From positions 124,001 to 188,000 of the forward strand of contig NZ_JAQYUS010000003.1 in NCBI RefSeq assembly GCF_030686865.1: a stretch of 64,000 nt of DNA. The letters run 5' to 3'. This document shows, piece by piece, positions 54,050 through 62,703 of the stretch. The stretch comes from Kaistella sp. SH40-3. Lineage in GTDB: Bacteria > Bacteroidota > Bacteroidia > Flavobacteriales > Weeksellaceae. The translations under genes and the position numbers were made by a program. A model generated the notes under the pieces. That model saw only the letters and a program-made list of their open reading frames with translations. It was not told the origin of the DNA and did no database searches. The first letter of the stretch is position 1. Each line of letters begins with the position of its first letter.

Positions 54050-54847
54050 ATGGCCAAGAAAAATATTTTCACGGATGCCTTTGGTAATCTGTATTTCCTG
54101 AAGAGACTGATTATTTTTATCTTAGGAATGGTTTCCTACAGAAGGTTCAATGGTTTTAATAAATTGAAGATTTCTGGTACTGAAAACTTAGTTGATCTTC
54201 CAGATTCCAATGTGCTTTTCGTATCCAATCATCAAACTTATTTCGCTGATGTTGCGGCGATGTATCAGGCTTTCTGCGCAGTAAATAATGGTTATTTAAA
54301 TTCAATTAAAAATCCTATTTATCTCTTAAATCCTAAAGTTGACATCTATTATGTGGCGGCTGAAGAAACCATGAACAAAGGTTTCATGACGAAGATTTTT
54401 AAATTAGCAGGAGCAGTAACCGTAAAAAGAACCTGGCGAGCAGAAGGTCACAACGTAAACAGAATGGTGGATTTAACAGAAGTTGAAAACATTATGAAAG
54501 CGCTCGACAATGGTTGGGTGATTACCTTTCCGCAAGGAACAACTTCTGCCTTTGCACAAGGTAGAAAAGGAACAGCCAAACTGGTAAAAAATCAAAAGCC
54601 AATTGTTATTCCAATAAAAATTAATGGTTTCCGTCGCGCGTTTGATAAAAAAGGTTTGCGCGTAAAAGTGACTGGTTGCAAACCAACGATGGAGTTCAAA
54701 CCTCCTTTGGACATTGATTATGAAAATGATGATGCCCGCGTAATCATGCACAAAATAATGGTTGCCATAGAACAAACCGAAGATTTTAACGTTCTACATG
54801 ATTACGACGAAGAACTTAAAGCTCAAAAAACTGAAGTTAAAAATTAA
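54050..54847 (+). CDS. Lysophospholipid (1-acylglycerol-3-phosphate) acyltransferase family
   Basis: 265 residues with one N-terminal hydrophobic segment. The acyltransferase block I reads SNHQTYFAD, so five residues separate the His and Asp instead of the usual four (HX4D). Block III is present as FPQGTTSAFAQGRKG, and VIPIKINGFRRAF is block IV-like. Family role: transfer of an acyl chain to a lysophospholipid or other acceptor at the inner membrane; the acceptor is unknown. The stop overlaps the next ATG by 1 nt (TAATG). Confidence 0.85.
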   Translation: MAKKNIFTDAFGNLYFLKRLIIFILGMVSYRRFNGFNKLKISGTENLVDLPDSNVLFVSNHQTYFADVAAMYQAFCAVNNGYLNSIKNPIYLLNPKVDIYYVAAEETMNKGFMTKIFKLAGAVTVKRTWRAEGHNVNRMVDLTEVENIMKALDNGWVITFPQGTTSAFAQGRKGTAKLVKNQKPIVIPIKINGFRRAFDKKGLRVKVTGCKPTMEFKPPLDIDYENDDARVIMHKIMVAIEQTEDFNVLHDYDEELKAQKTEVKN

Positions 54848-55296
54848 TGAGAATTGTTATGAAGAAACTGATTTTTACCTTTCTAATGATCATTTTAGCA
54901 GGATGCAACAGTCAAAAAAAATATTCTGATTTCGATTATAGTTTTGCCAGAAGCGGTGGTATTTCTCCGATTTATGAAAACCTGCTCATCAAAGGAAATA
55001 AAGCCCATTATTCTTTTGAAGGACTTGGAAAAAACATTAAAAAAGATTTTACGCTTTCTAATGATGATCTGAAAAATATCGAAAATACACTGACTGAAAA
55101 TAAGTTTAGAAAAATTCAGGAAGATTACAAGAAACTGTATGATAATATTTCGGTCGAAATCAATGTTAAAAAAGGCGATAATACCGGAAGTAAAAGTGAC
55201 GCTTCTTTGATTATGCCAAAAAACAAAGAGCATTGGGATAAGATTGTTTCTGCCTTTCAGCAAGTGATTGACAGCAATATAAAAACTGAATCTTAA
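54847..55296 (+). CDS. Small lipoprotein of unknown function
   Basis: 149 residues from the ATG at 54847, or 145 from MKK at 54859, which gives a cleaner signal peptide. The lipobox is ILAGC. The mature part has YSFARSGGISPIYENLLIKG, a helical FTLSNDDLKNIENTLTENK segment and a lysine-rich end. No catalytic motif was seen. It is translationally coupled to the acyltransferase gene through the 1-nt overlap and may be a partner or an unrelated envelope protein. I do not recognise the family. Confidence 0.7.
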   Translation: MRIVMKKLIFTFLMIILAGCNSQKKYSDFDYSFARSGGISPIYENLLIKGNKAHYSFEGLGKNIKKDFTLSNDDLKNIENTLTENKFRKIQEDYKKLYDNISVEINVKKGDNTGSKSDASLIMPKNKEHWDKIVSAFQQVIDSNIKTES

Positions 55297-55315
55297 AAAT
55301 AATCTGACCGGACCG

Positions 55316-55852
55316 ATGGAAAATATCTTCGAGGAATTTAAAAACAAAACCCGAGTTCTTGTTCTAAGTACGCAACCTTCTGTAATGAAATTATTGCTTG
55401 AAGTCCTCCATTTTCACGGAAAGGATTTCGATTATTACTTAGAAAATGGTCAATTCAATAATTCGAACAGCGATTTCATTATTCTGGAAACTGCTGATTT
55501 GGTGAAAGCAACTTTATTTGAACCTAATATTGCTCTAATAACATCAGAATTTTCTGACGATATTTTATTACCATTAATAAATAAAATTACTGCTGGTGGT
55601 ATTTTAATTTATCACTCAAGTATTTCTGAAATGGTGGATCAATCAGAAAACTTCTTTCGAAAGTTAGAATTTACAGAAACTGATTTTCAAAAATCGAACA
55701 ATTCATTTACGCTACAAACCAATATCGGGGAAATTCCTGTTTCATCTTCTGATGAAAATTTAATTAAAAACATCGATGGCGTAAAACTACTTTCTCAGCA
55801 GTTTGGCGTGATGGAAGAGGATTTCTACGAACCCGTTATGAGTTTTACATAA
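55316..55852 (+). CDS. Hypothetical protein, faintly Mur-ligase-like
   Basis: 178 residues, cytoplasmic by lack of a signal. Segments such as DFIILETAD and TSEFSDDILLPLINKITAGGILIYH resemble the central region of Mur ligases such as Mpl, but no ATP-binding loop GKTTT is present, so it is unlikely to be a ligase. It sits between a lipoprotein gene and hmgA in the same direction. Function is unknown; a small binding protein derived from a Mur-ligase fold is one guess with little support. Confidence 0.55.
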   Translation: MENIFEEFKNKTRVLVLSTQPSVMKLLLEVLHFHGKDFDYYLENGQFNNSNSDFIILETADLVKATLFEPNIALITSEFSDDILLPLINKITAGGILIYHSSISEMVDQSENFFRKLEFTETDFQKSNNSFTLQTNIGEIPVSSSDENLIKNIDGVKLLSQQFGVMEEDFYEPVMSFT

Positions 55853-55927
55853 ATAGAAAAGTCTTTAGTCATCCTTTTCTGCAAGTCTGAAAATTTCGTT
55901 AAATTTACCTATCTAAAAATGTAAAAA

Positions 55928-57115
55928 ATGAGTTATCAGCAGGCCGGAAAAATTCCTCAAAAAAGACATACTGTTTTCAAATCACAGGATGACCAATTTT
56001 ACTACGAACAACTTTTCGGTACCGAAGGATTTCACGGCATTTCTTCTTTATTATATCACATTCACCGACCAACGCAAATAAAATCAATCAGCGAACCGAA
56101 AGATGTTTCGCCGAAAATTGCGGTAAATAAAAACGTAACGCCACGAATGTTCAAAGGAATGAACGTTACGCAGGAAAACGATTTTATCGACAGTCGCAAA
56201 ATTTTATTAGTGAATAACGACTTGAAATTAGGTCTTGCAAAACCTAAAAAATCCACCGATTATTTTTATAAAAATGCAGAATGCGACGAACTTCTTTTCA
56301 TTCATGAAGGAAGTGGAACCCTGAAAACATTTTTAGGAAACCTTGAATTTTCCTACGGTGACTACCTCATCATCCCACGAGGAACGATTTATTCTATAGA
56401 ATTTAAAGACGAAAAAAACACCCTTCTTTTTATAGAAAGTCATTCGCCAATTTACACTCCAAAAAGGTATAGAAATGAGTTTGGCCAAATGCTGGAACAT
56501 TCGCCTTTTTGCGAACGGGATATGATTGCGCCAACTTTTGTGGAACCGATCGATGAAAAAGGAGAATTTTTAATTAAAGTAAAAAAAGAAGATCAAATCT
56601 GGGATTTCATTTACGCCACGCATCCATTTGATGTTGTTGGTTGGGATGGTTATTTTTATCCTTATAAATTCAATATTAAAAACTTTGAACCGATTACGGG
56701 TCGCGTTCATTTACCGCCGCCGATTCATCAGAATTTCGAAGCGCATAACTTCGTGGTTTGTTCGTTTGTGGCCAGAATGTACGATTATCATCCGCAAGCG
56801 ATTCCGGCACCTTACAATCATTCCAACATCGATTCTGATGAAGTTCTGTTTTATACTGAAGGAGATTTCATGAGTCGCAATCATATCGATTTAATGGATT
56901 TCACGCTTCATCCAGGCGGAATTGTTCATGGACCGCATCCCGGAGCAATGGAACGCAGCATTGGCAAAAAATCTACGGAAGAATTTGCGGTGATGGTGGA
57001 TCCTTTCAGACCTTTTAAAATTACGGAGGAAGCCATGAAAATTGAAGATCCTTCTTATGTAACTTCTTGGCTGGAATCTGATGAAAACCATTTGGAAGAT
57101 CGCAGTCAGGAATAA
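55928..57115 (+). CDS. hmgA: Homogentisate 1,2-dioxygenase
   Basis: 395 residues. It opens the ring of homogentisate to maleylacetoacetate with Fe(II) in tyrosine catabolism. The Fe-binding region is visible as VCSFVARMYDYHPQAIPAP, YNHSNIDSDEVLFYTEGDF and HPGGIVHGPHPGAMERS, with ligand histidines and a glutamate. The N-terminal GFHGISSLLYHIHRPT fits the bacterial short type. Length is as in Bacteroidota enzymes. The other pathway genes hppD and fahA lie within 6 kb on the same strand but not in one tight operon. Confidence 0.92.
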   Translation: MSYQQAGKIPQKRHTVFKSQDDQFYYEQLFGTEGFHGISSLLYHIHRPTQIKSISEPKDVSPKIAVNKNVTPRMFKGMNVTQENDFIDSRKILLVNNDLKLGLAKPKKSTDYFYKNAECDELLFIHEGSGTLKTFLGNLEFSYGDYLIIPRGTIYSIEFKDEKNTLLFIESHSPIYTPKRYRNEFGQMLEHSPFCERDMIAPTFVEPIDEKGEFLIKVKKEDQIWDFIYATHPFDVVGWDGYFYPYKFNIKNFEPITGRVHLPPPIHQNFEAHNFVVCSFVARMYDYHPQAIPAPYNHSNIDSDEVLFYTEGDFMSRNHIDLMDFTLHPGGIVHGPHPGAMERSIGKKSTEEFAVMVDPFRPFKITEEAMKIEDPSYVTSWLESDENHLEDRSQE

Positions 57116-57252
57116 TTACTTTATGACTTTTATCAAAACTGATATTGCTCATTTCAATTCTGAAATGAAATAATTAATTTTGAGAAGTAAACAGTTTCAA
57201 ATTATTAAATCTCTTTTAAAAATTCGAAGTTTGCAGCCCAACGCAACTTAAT

Positions 57253-57267
57253 CGGGAGTGGAAGACG
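57253..57267. repeat. Second copy of the CGGGAGTGGAAGACG repeat core
   Basis: Exact 15-nt match to 9017-9031, in the 195-nt spacer between hmgA and the CoA-transferase gene. The surrounding sequence is a diverged version of the same palindromic element. Confidence 0.45.
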
Positions 57268-57310
57268 AAAATAACTTCCAGGAAAAATTATATATAAAAA
57301 AAATAAAAAT

Positions 57311-58591
57311 ATGATTCAGTATGTAAGCGCCGAAGAAGCGGTTTCATTAATACAAAGTGGTGACAGAATTTTTTCTCATGGTAGCGCCTGTACACCCAAT
57401 CTTTTGATTAGTGAATTGGCAAGACAATCATCCAGATTGAGAGGTGTAGAGTTTGTTTCCATCACACAACAAGGAAATGTGGAAGTGGCGAAACCTCAAT
57501 ATAAAGATAGTTTTTACATCAATTCATTGTTCGTATCAACGCCTGTTCGTGAGGCAGTGAATTCGGATCGTGGTGATTTTGTTCCCGTATTCTTAAGTGA
57601 AATTCCTATTCTTTTTAAAAGAGGATTACTGCCAATTGATGTTGCGATGGTAACCGTTTCTCCACCAGATGCTCACGGATATTGTACTTTAGGAACATCT
57701 ATTGACGTAGCGAGAAGTGCGGTAGATACTGCGAAAATCATCATTGCTCAGGTAAACCCGAGAATGCCAAGAACACATGGAGATGGAATGATTCATTATT
57801 CTAAAATCCACAAAATGGTGTGGCACGAAGAAGAATTGTTAACCATTGATTATGGTGCTAAAGTTGGTGACTGTGAAATGTTGATCGGTAAAAATGTGGC
57901 TGAATTAATTGATGACCGTTCAACTTTACAAATGGGAATCGGTACCATTCCTGATGCCGTTTTAAAATGCCTGCAAAATCACAAAGATCTGGGAATACAC
58001 ACAGAAATGATCAGCGACGGAATTGTAGATTTGGTTGCTAATGATGTGATTACGAATAAATATAAAGGAACGCATCTTAACAGAACAATTACCAGTTTCG
58101 CTTTCGGAACCCGCAAACTTTATGATTATATTGATGATAATCCATCCTTCGAATTTATGGATGTGGAGCATGTGAACTATCCTATCAATATCATGAAAAA
58201 TAAAAAAATGGTCGCGATTAATTCCGCCATTGAAATAGATTTAACGGGACAGGTTTGTGCAGATTCTATTGGTACGCTTCAGTTCAGTGGAATTGGCGGT
58301 CAAATGGATTTCATGCGTGGTGCAGCACTTTCTGACGGCGGTAAACCGATTATCGCAATTTCTTCCAGAACCAAAAAAGGAATTCCGAGAATTGCACCTT
58401 TCCTAAAACAGGGCGCCGGAGTTGTAACAACAAGAGGACATATTCATTATGTAGTTACTGAATACGGTGTGGCTTATTTGTATGGTAAAAATTTACGTCA
58501 AAGAGCAAAAGCATTAATCGAGATTGCACATCCTGACGATAGAGAAATGCTTGATGCAGCCGCGTTTGATCGATTTAAAGTTCTGGTCTAA
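57311..58591 (+). CDS. Acetyl-CoA hydrolase/CoA-transferase family protein
   Basis: 426 residues. The N-terminal domain (IQYVSAEEAVSLIQSGDRIF, FSHGSACTPNLL) and C-terminal domain (MGIGTIPDAVL, HTEMISDGIVDL, TSFAFGTRKLYDYID, IGGQMDFMRGAALSDGGKPI) match the acetyl-CoA hydrolase/4-hydroxybutyrate CoA-transferase superfamily. These enzymes move coenzyme A between acetate, succinate or acetoacetate. Its position between hmgA and hppD suggests use on the acetoacetate or acetate generated from tyrosine, but this is inference. A terminator follows at 58609-58637. Confidence 0.88.
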   Translation: MIQYVSAEEAVSLIQSGDRIFSHGSACTPNLLISELARQSSRLRGVEFVSITQQGNVEVAKPQYKDSFYINSLFVSTPVREAVNSDRGDFVPVFLSEIPILFKRGLLPIDVAMVTVSPPDAHGYCTLGTSIDVARSAVDTAKIIIAQVNPRMPRTHGDGMIHYSKIHKMVWHEEELLTIDYGAKVGDCEMLIGKNVAELIDDRSTLQMGIGTIPDAVLKCLQNHKDLGIHTEMISDGIVDLVANDVITNKYKGTHLNRTITSFAFGTRKLYDYIDDNPSFEFMDVEHVNYPINIMKNKKMVAINSAIEIDLTGQVCADSIGTLQFSGIGGQMDFMRGAALSDGGKPIIAISSRTKKGIPRIAPFLKQGAGVVTTRGHIHYVVTEYGVAYLYGKNLRQRAKALIEIAHPDDREMLDAAAFDRFKVLV

Positions 58592-58608
58592 ATAATATTG
58601 AACAGTAC

Positions 58609-58637
58609 AAATTCCCAGTTTTCACTGGGAATTTTTT
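58609..58637 (+). terminator. Intrinsic terminator after the CoA-transferase gene
   Basis: AAATTCCCAGT (58609-58619) pairs with ACTGGGAATTT (58624-58634), with a TTTC loop and a T-run extending to 58637. Confidence 0.85.
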
Positions 58638-58748
58638 GTTTAAAATTTTTATTCCAAGAGACAATTGCAGAAAAAATTTGTTAAATAATCACCTATCTCT
58701 CCTTTTCTTTGATAAGAATATTATATTTGTCAGTTAAAGGAAACTAAT

Positions 58749-59534
58749 TTGGAAAAAATCTACAATGCAATAAAAGCAGATATTAAAAATCACCCTGATT
58801 TGAAATCTTCTATTTTAGGAATGATGAAGGAATGGAAAAGAAGTCAGTTTGTAATTTTGGCAGATCTCATATCCGACAATTTAGCCCAATCAATAACTTC
58901 TACTGATGCGAGAAGATTAAGTTTGGGTATCACGATTTCCCCAATTACTTTACAGCGGTTTTTCGAAAACGACTATCAAATTAAGACGCATAATGATTTA
59001 CGTTTCATTAAAACATTAGATAAACTTTGCATCTTCCTGGGCAAAAATGATTTGAATGATTATATCCATCACTTTAAACAGGGAACTAATTTGACACTGG
59101 AAGAAGATTCCAGTAATCATTTATCTGACAAAGAATTAATTACCAAATTTTGTGAATTTCAGTTTGAAGCGTTGAAATATTTGCCCACCATCAATCTGGA
59201 AAAGATCTCAACTACCGTTTGCAAAGATTCTCCAATATTAGAACGAACAAATTTATATCTGCAGGAAAAGAGAAAAAAAAATCTGGTTTTTGTTACAGAA
59301 AACAACCGGTCTAATTATGAAATTTTTAAAATCACTACGGTTTCTGAAGATTCTAAATTAAAAGTAATTAAAACAGAAGAATTCTGGAATTTGGTTTTTA
59401 AAGATGAGCAAGAAAACAATTACATTATAAATCATATCAATACGCAGTTTTACTTTATCAAAAACTTCGATAATCACTGGAAAATATGGGATAATTATAA
59501 TCCAGATTCTGCGAATTTCGCAAAAATAAACTAA
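58749..59534 (+). CDS. Hypothetical protein with an HTH-like N-terminal segment, TTG start
   Basis: 261 residues. The start is TTG at 58749, preceded by AAAGGAAA, an unusually good ribosome site for this genome; no ATG fits. A TATATTTG box lies at 58722-58729. Residues 70-120 (ITISPITLQRFFENDYQ, IKTLDKLCIFLGKNDLNDYIH) match the DNA-binding-like N-terminal segment that Bacteroidota attach to assorted proteins (pattern S-x-x-TL-x-RFF then LDxLxxFLG). The C-terminal half, with VFVTENNRSNYEIF and FYFIKNFDNHWKIWDN, resembles an NTF2-like fold. Function is unknown. It lies in the tyrosine locus and is bounded by a terminator. Confidence 0.6.
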   Translation: MEKIYNAIKADIKNHPDLKSSILGMMKEWKRSQFVILADLISDNLAQSITSTDARRLSLGITISPITLQRFFENDYQIKTHNDLRFIKTLDKLCIFLGKNDLNDYIHHFKQGTNLTLEEDSSNHLSDKELITKFCEFQFEALKYLPTINLEKISTTVCKDSPILERTNLYLQEKRKKNLVFVTENNRSNYEIFKITTVSEDSKLKVIKTEEFWNLVFKDEQENNYIINHINTQFYFIKNFDNHWKIWDNYNPDSANFAKIN

Positions 59535-59555
59535 GCCACTCGACTGGCTTAGTTT
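59531..59555 (+). terminator. Stem-loop overlapping the stop of the TTG-start gene
   Basis: CTAAGCCA (59531-59538) with TGGCTTAG (59545-59552) and a 6-nt loop, followed by TTT. The stem includes the stop codon of the gene. Confidence 0.6.
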
Positions 59556-59737
59556 AAAATCATTTGTGTTTTTAGAATCGCTCTGTGTTTTTTTTCTGAT
59601 GCAAAAGTATCTTGATTTTTCTATACTATTTAGACATAAAAAAACTTAAAAATACCTATTATTATTGATATTTATTTTAGCAACTTTTTAGTACTCCTAA
59701 AATTTTTGTAATTTGCAATATCTAAAAAACTAAAAAA

Positions 59738-60868
59738 ATGTCTACACTTACCTTTGCTGAAAAAATCGCAAAAGCCGAAAATTTCTTGCCTATCAACGGA
59801 ACAGACTATATCGAATTTTATGTAGGAAATGCAAAACAAGCCGCGCATTTTTACAAAACTGCTTTCGGATTTCAATCCGTTGCCTACGCAGGGCCTGAAA
59901 CGGGAATTCGCGACCGGGCATCTTATGTTTTGCAGCAGGGGAAAATTCGTCTTGTTCTTACTTCCGGTTTAAATTCAGATTCACCGATTTGTGAACATCA
60001 AAAAAAACATGGCGATGGAGTCAAAGTTCTTGCATTGTGGGTTGATGATGCGTATTCCGCGTTTGAAGAAACTACGAAAAGAGGCGCTAAACCTTATCTT
60101 GAACCTCAAACTTTAACCGATGAAAATGGTGAAGTAAGAATGTCCGGAGTTTATACTTATGGCGAAACGGTTCATATGTTTGTAGAACGAAAAAATTATA
60201 CCGGTGAATTTATGCCGGGTTTCCAAAAATGGGAAAGTGATTATAATCCATATGATGTTGGACTTCTTTATGTAGATCATTGCGTAGGAAATGTGGGCTG
60301 GGACCGAATGATTCCGGTTGTGAAATGGTATGAAGATGTAATGGGATTTGTAAATATTCTTAGTTTTGATGATAAACAAATCAATACCGAATATTCTGCA
60401 CTGATGTCTAAGGTAATGAGCAACGGAAACGGTTTCGCTAAATTTCCGATCAATGAACCTGCAGAAGGAAAGAAAAAATCACAGGTTGAAGAATATTTAG
60501 ATTTCTATGAAGGAGAAGGCGTTCAGCATATCGCAGTTGCCACAAAAGATATCATCAAAACGGTCGTAGAATTAAAAGCCAGAGGAATTGAATTCCTTTC
60601 TGCTCCACCGGAAGCCTATTATGAAATGGTTCCTGAAAGAGTTGGTCACATCGATGAAGATTTAAAAAAATTGCAGGATCTTGGTATTTTAATTGACCAT
60701 GATGAAGAAGGTTATTTGCTCCAAATTTTCACGAAACCAGTTGAAGACCGCCCTACTCTTTTCTTCGAAATTATCGAAAGACATGGTGCACAAAGTTTCG
60801 GTGCTGGGAATTTCAAAGCACTATTTGAAGCCCTAGAAAGAGAACAGGAAAAAAGAGGAAACTTATAA
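59738..60868 (+). CDS. hppD: 4-hydroxyphenylpyruvate dioxygenase
   Basis: 376 residues. It converts 4-hydroxyphenylpyruvate to homogentisate using Fe(II). The iron ligands of the vicinal-oxygen-chelate fold are seen as His in LLYVDHCVGNV, His in GVQHIAVATKDI and Glu in LFFEIIERHGAQSFGAGN. The N-terminal half (NGTDYIEFYVGNAKQAAHFY) is the degenerate first domain. The leader is A-rich with no Shine-Dalgarno. Same-strand neighbours: a secreted protein (42 nt), fahA. Confidence 0.95.
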   Translation: MSTLTFAEKIAKAENFLPINGTDYIEFYVGNAKQAAHFYKTAFGFQSVAYAGPETGIRDRASYVLQQGKIRLVLTSGLNSDSPICEHQKKHGDGVKVLALWVDDAYSAFEETTKRGAKPYLEPQTLTDENGEVRMSGVYTYGETVHMFVERKNYTGEFMPGFQKWESDYNPYDVGLLYVDHCVGNVGWDRMIPVVKWYEDVMGFVNILSFDDKQINTEYSALMSKVMSNGNGFAKFPINEPAEGKKKSQVEEYLDFYEGEGVQHIAVATKDIIKTVVELKARGIEFLSAPPEAYYEMVPERVGHIDEDLKKLQDLGILIDHDEEGYLLQIFTKPVEDRPTLFFEIIERHGAQSFGAGNFKALFEALEREQEKRGNL

Positions 60869-60910
60869 AACACCTTTCAGTTCGATTTAATTTGAACTAA
60901 AAAAACGCTG

Positions 60911-61369
60911 ATGAAAAAAATATTTGCACTTCTTCTTTTTATTTCAACACTTGGGTTGAACGCACAATACGGCAGCGTTAATGCGATCCTCGATATTCTG
61001 GAAGCGAAAAAAGGATTGAATAAAAACTTAAGCAACGTCAATATCGATGATGTTAAATTTGTTTTAATTAAAGAATTCGCTGATCATACCGAAAGAGATT
61101 TTATCATTATTAAAGGAAACAAAGCAACTTATGTAGAAGTTTTTGATGATAAACAAACGGGAGAAACTTCATCGAATGTTTTTACAGGTGATGTTGTTCG
61201 TTCAAAAAATCAAATTGTTTCGCTTCGTGCAGATCAATTAGAAGGAAAGAAAATTCCGATTGCGATTACAAAAACGTTCCTGATGACCCAACAGAAAAAG
61301 ATTCTTTATCTCATCGATATCAATACCAAAGAAAGATGGATTGAGGAAAGTTCAATTAACAAAAAATAA
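60911..61369 (+). CDS. Small secreted protein of unknown function in tyrosine locus
   Basis: 152 residues with a signal peptide (IFALLLFISTLGLNA before QYGSVNA). The mature part is a compact alpha-beta domain: INAILDILEAKKGLN-like helix, VKFVLIKEFADHTERDFII, KATYVEVFDDKQTG and IAITKTFLMTQQKKILYLID. No motif was recognised. It is placed between hppD and fahA on the same strand, so coexpression with tyrosine catabolism is possible. A strong terminator follows. Confidence 0.65.
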   Translation: MKKIFALLLFISTLGLNAQYGSVNAILDILEAKKGLNKNLSNVNIDDVKFVLIKEFADHTERDFIIIKGNKATYVEVFDDKQTGETSSNVFTGDVVRSKNQIVSLRADQLEGKKIPIAITKTFLMTQQKKILYLIDINTKERWIEESSINKK

Positions 61370-61386
61370 TTATTAATCTATAAGAT

Positions 61387-61430
61387 AAGGTTCAAAGCAG
61401 AATGCAAAAACAGTCGCTTTGAACCTTTAT
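61387..61430 (+). terminator. Intrinsic terminator upstream of fahA
   Basis: A 12-bp perfect stem, AAGGTTCAAAGC (61387-61398) with GCTTTGAACCTT (61416-61427), a 17-nt loop and a T-rich tail. It separates the secreted-protein gene from fahA. Confidence 0.75.
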
Positions 61431-61446
61431 TTTAAATACAGTTACT

Positions 61447-62694
61447 ATGAAATCATTTATAAAATATTCTGAAAAGTCAGATTTTTCAATTCACAATATT
61501 CCTTTTGGAGTGGGAGTTTTTAACAAAGAATATATCGCATGCTGTACGCGGATTGGCGACCAGGTTATCGACTTAGCCACTTTGTACGACTATGGATTTT
61601 TTGATGATATCGAAGGAATTGAGGAAAACATTTTCGAAGCCTTTACTTTAAATGAATTTATAGAATTAGGAAAACCGGTCACCAAAGCCGTACGGTTAAA
61701 ACTGCAGGAACTATTGCACGAAGATTCGAAATTGGCCGGTGATAAAAAAACGATTGAAGAATGTTTCTACGACTTTACTCAGGTTCAAATGATGATGCCT
61801 GTTCACGTTCCGAACTATACTGATTTTTACAGCAGCATCGAACATGCTACCAATGTTGGAAAAATGTTCCGTGGAGAAGATAATGCACTTCTTCCAAACT
61901 GGAAACATCTTCCGGTTGGCTATCATGGTCGTGCTTCTTCTATTGTAATTTCCGGCACCGAATTTCACCGTCCGAAAGGTCAGATGAAACCTGTTGGCGA
62001 GGAAAATCCGATTTTCGGACCTTGTAAACAACTGGATTTCGAATTGGAAGTGGCCTTCATCGTGAATAAAAACACAGAAATGGGCGAAAGTATTTCAACT
62101 GCCGAAGCCGAAGATGCAATTTTTGGAATGGTTCTGTTTAATGACTGGTCGGCACGAGATATCCAAAGTTGGGAATATGTTCCGTTGGGACCATTTTTAG
62201 GGAAGAATTTCTGCTCTACGATTTCTCCTTGGGTAGTAACTTTAGAAGCATTGAAACCTTTTAAAACTGATTCTCCCAAACAGGAACCTGAGGTTTTAGA
62301 CTATCTGAAATTTGAAGGTCAGCAGAATTTTGATATTCAACTCCAAGTTTATATTCAACCGGAAAACGGCAAAGAAAATTTAATTTCAGAAAGCAATTAT
62401 AAATTCATGTATTGGAATATGTTACAGCAACTGGCGCATCACACGATAAATGGTTGTAATGTAGAAGTTGGGGACATGTATGCTTCGGGAACTATTTCAG
62501 GGACTGAGAAAAGTTCATTCGGCTCAATGCTCGAACTGACTTGGAGAGGAACTGAACCTTTGAAATTATCAGACGGAACAGAACGTAAATTTATTAATGA
62601 TAATGATACGGTGATTATGAGAGGACATGCTGAGAAAGACGGAATGCGTGTTGGATTTGGTGAAGTTAGAGGGAAAGTTTTAGCTGCAAAGTAA
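61447..62694 (+). CDS. fahA: Fumarylacetoacetase
   Basis: 415 residues. It cleaves fumarylacetoacetate to fumarate and acetoacetate, the last step of tyrosine breakdown. Motifs of the FAH fold: VPNYTDFYSSIEHATNVG with metal and catalytic Asp/His, LPVGYHGRASSIVISG, QLDFELEVAFIV, NDWSARDIQSWEYVPLGPF and SGTISGTEKSSFGSMLEL. It has the expected length. No maleylacetoacetate isomerase gene is seen in the window. Confidence 0.96.
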   Translation: MKSFIKYSEKSDFSIHNIPFGVGVFNKEYIACCTRIGDQVIDLATLYDYGFFDDIEGIEENIFEAFTLNEFIELGKPVTKAVRLKLQELLHEDSKLAGDKKTIEECFYDFTQVQMMMPVHVPNYTDFYSSIEHATNVGKMFRGEDNALLPNWKHLPVGYHGRASSIVISGTEFHRPKGQMKPVGEENPIFGPCKQLDFELEVAFIVNKNTEMGESISTAEAEDAIFGMVLFNDWSARDIQSWEYVPLGPFLGKNFCSTISPWVVTLEALKPFKTDSPKQEPEVLDYLKFEGQQNFDIQLQVYIQPENGKENLISESNYKFMYWNMLQQLAHHTINGCNVEVGDMYASGTISGTEKSSFGSMLELTWRGTEPLKLSDGTERKFINDNDTVIMRGHAEKDGMRVGFGEVRGKVLAAK

Positions 62695-62703
62695 AAAACA
62701 CCT

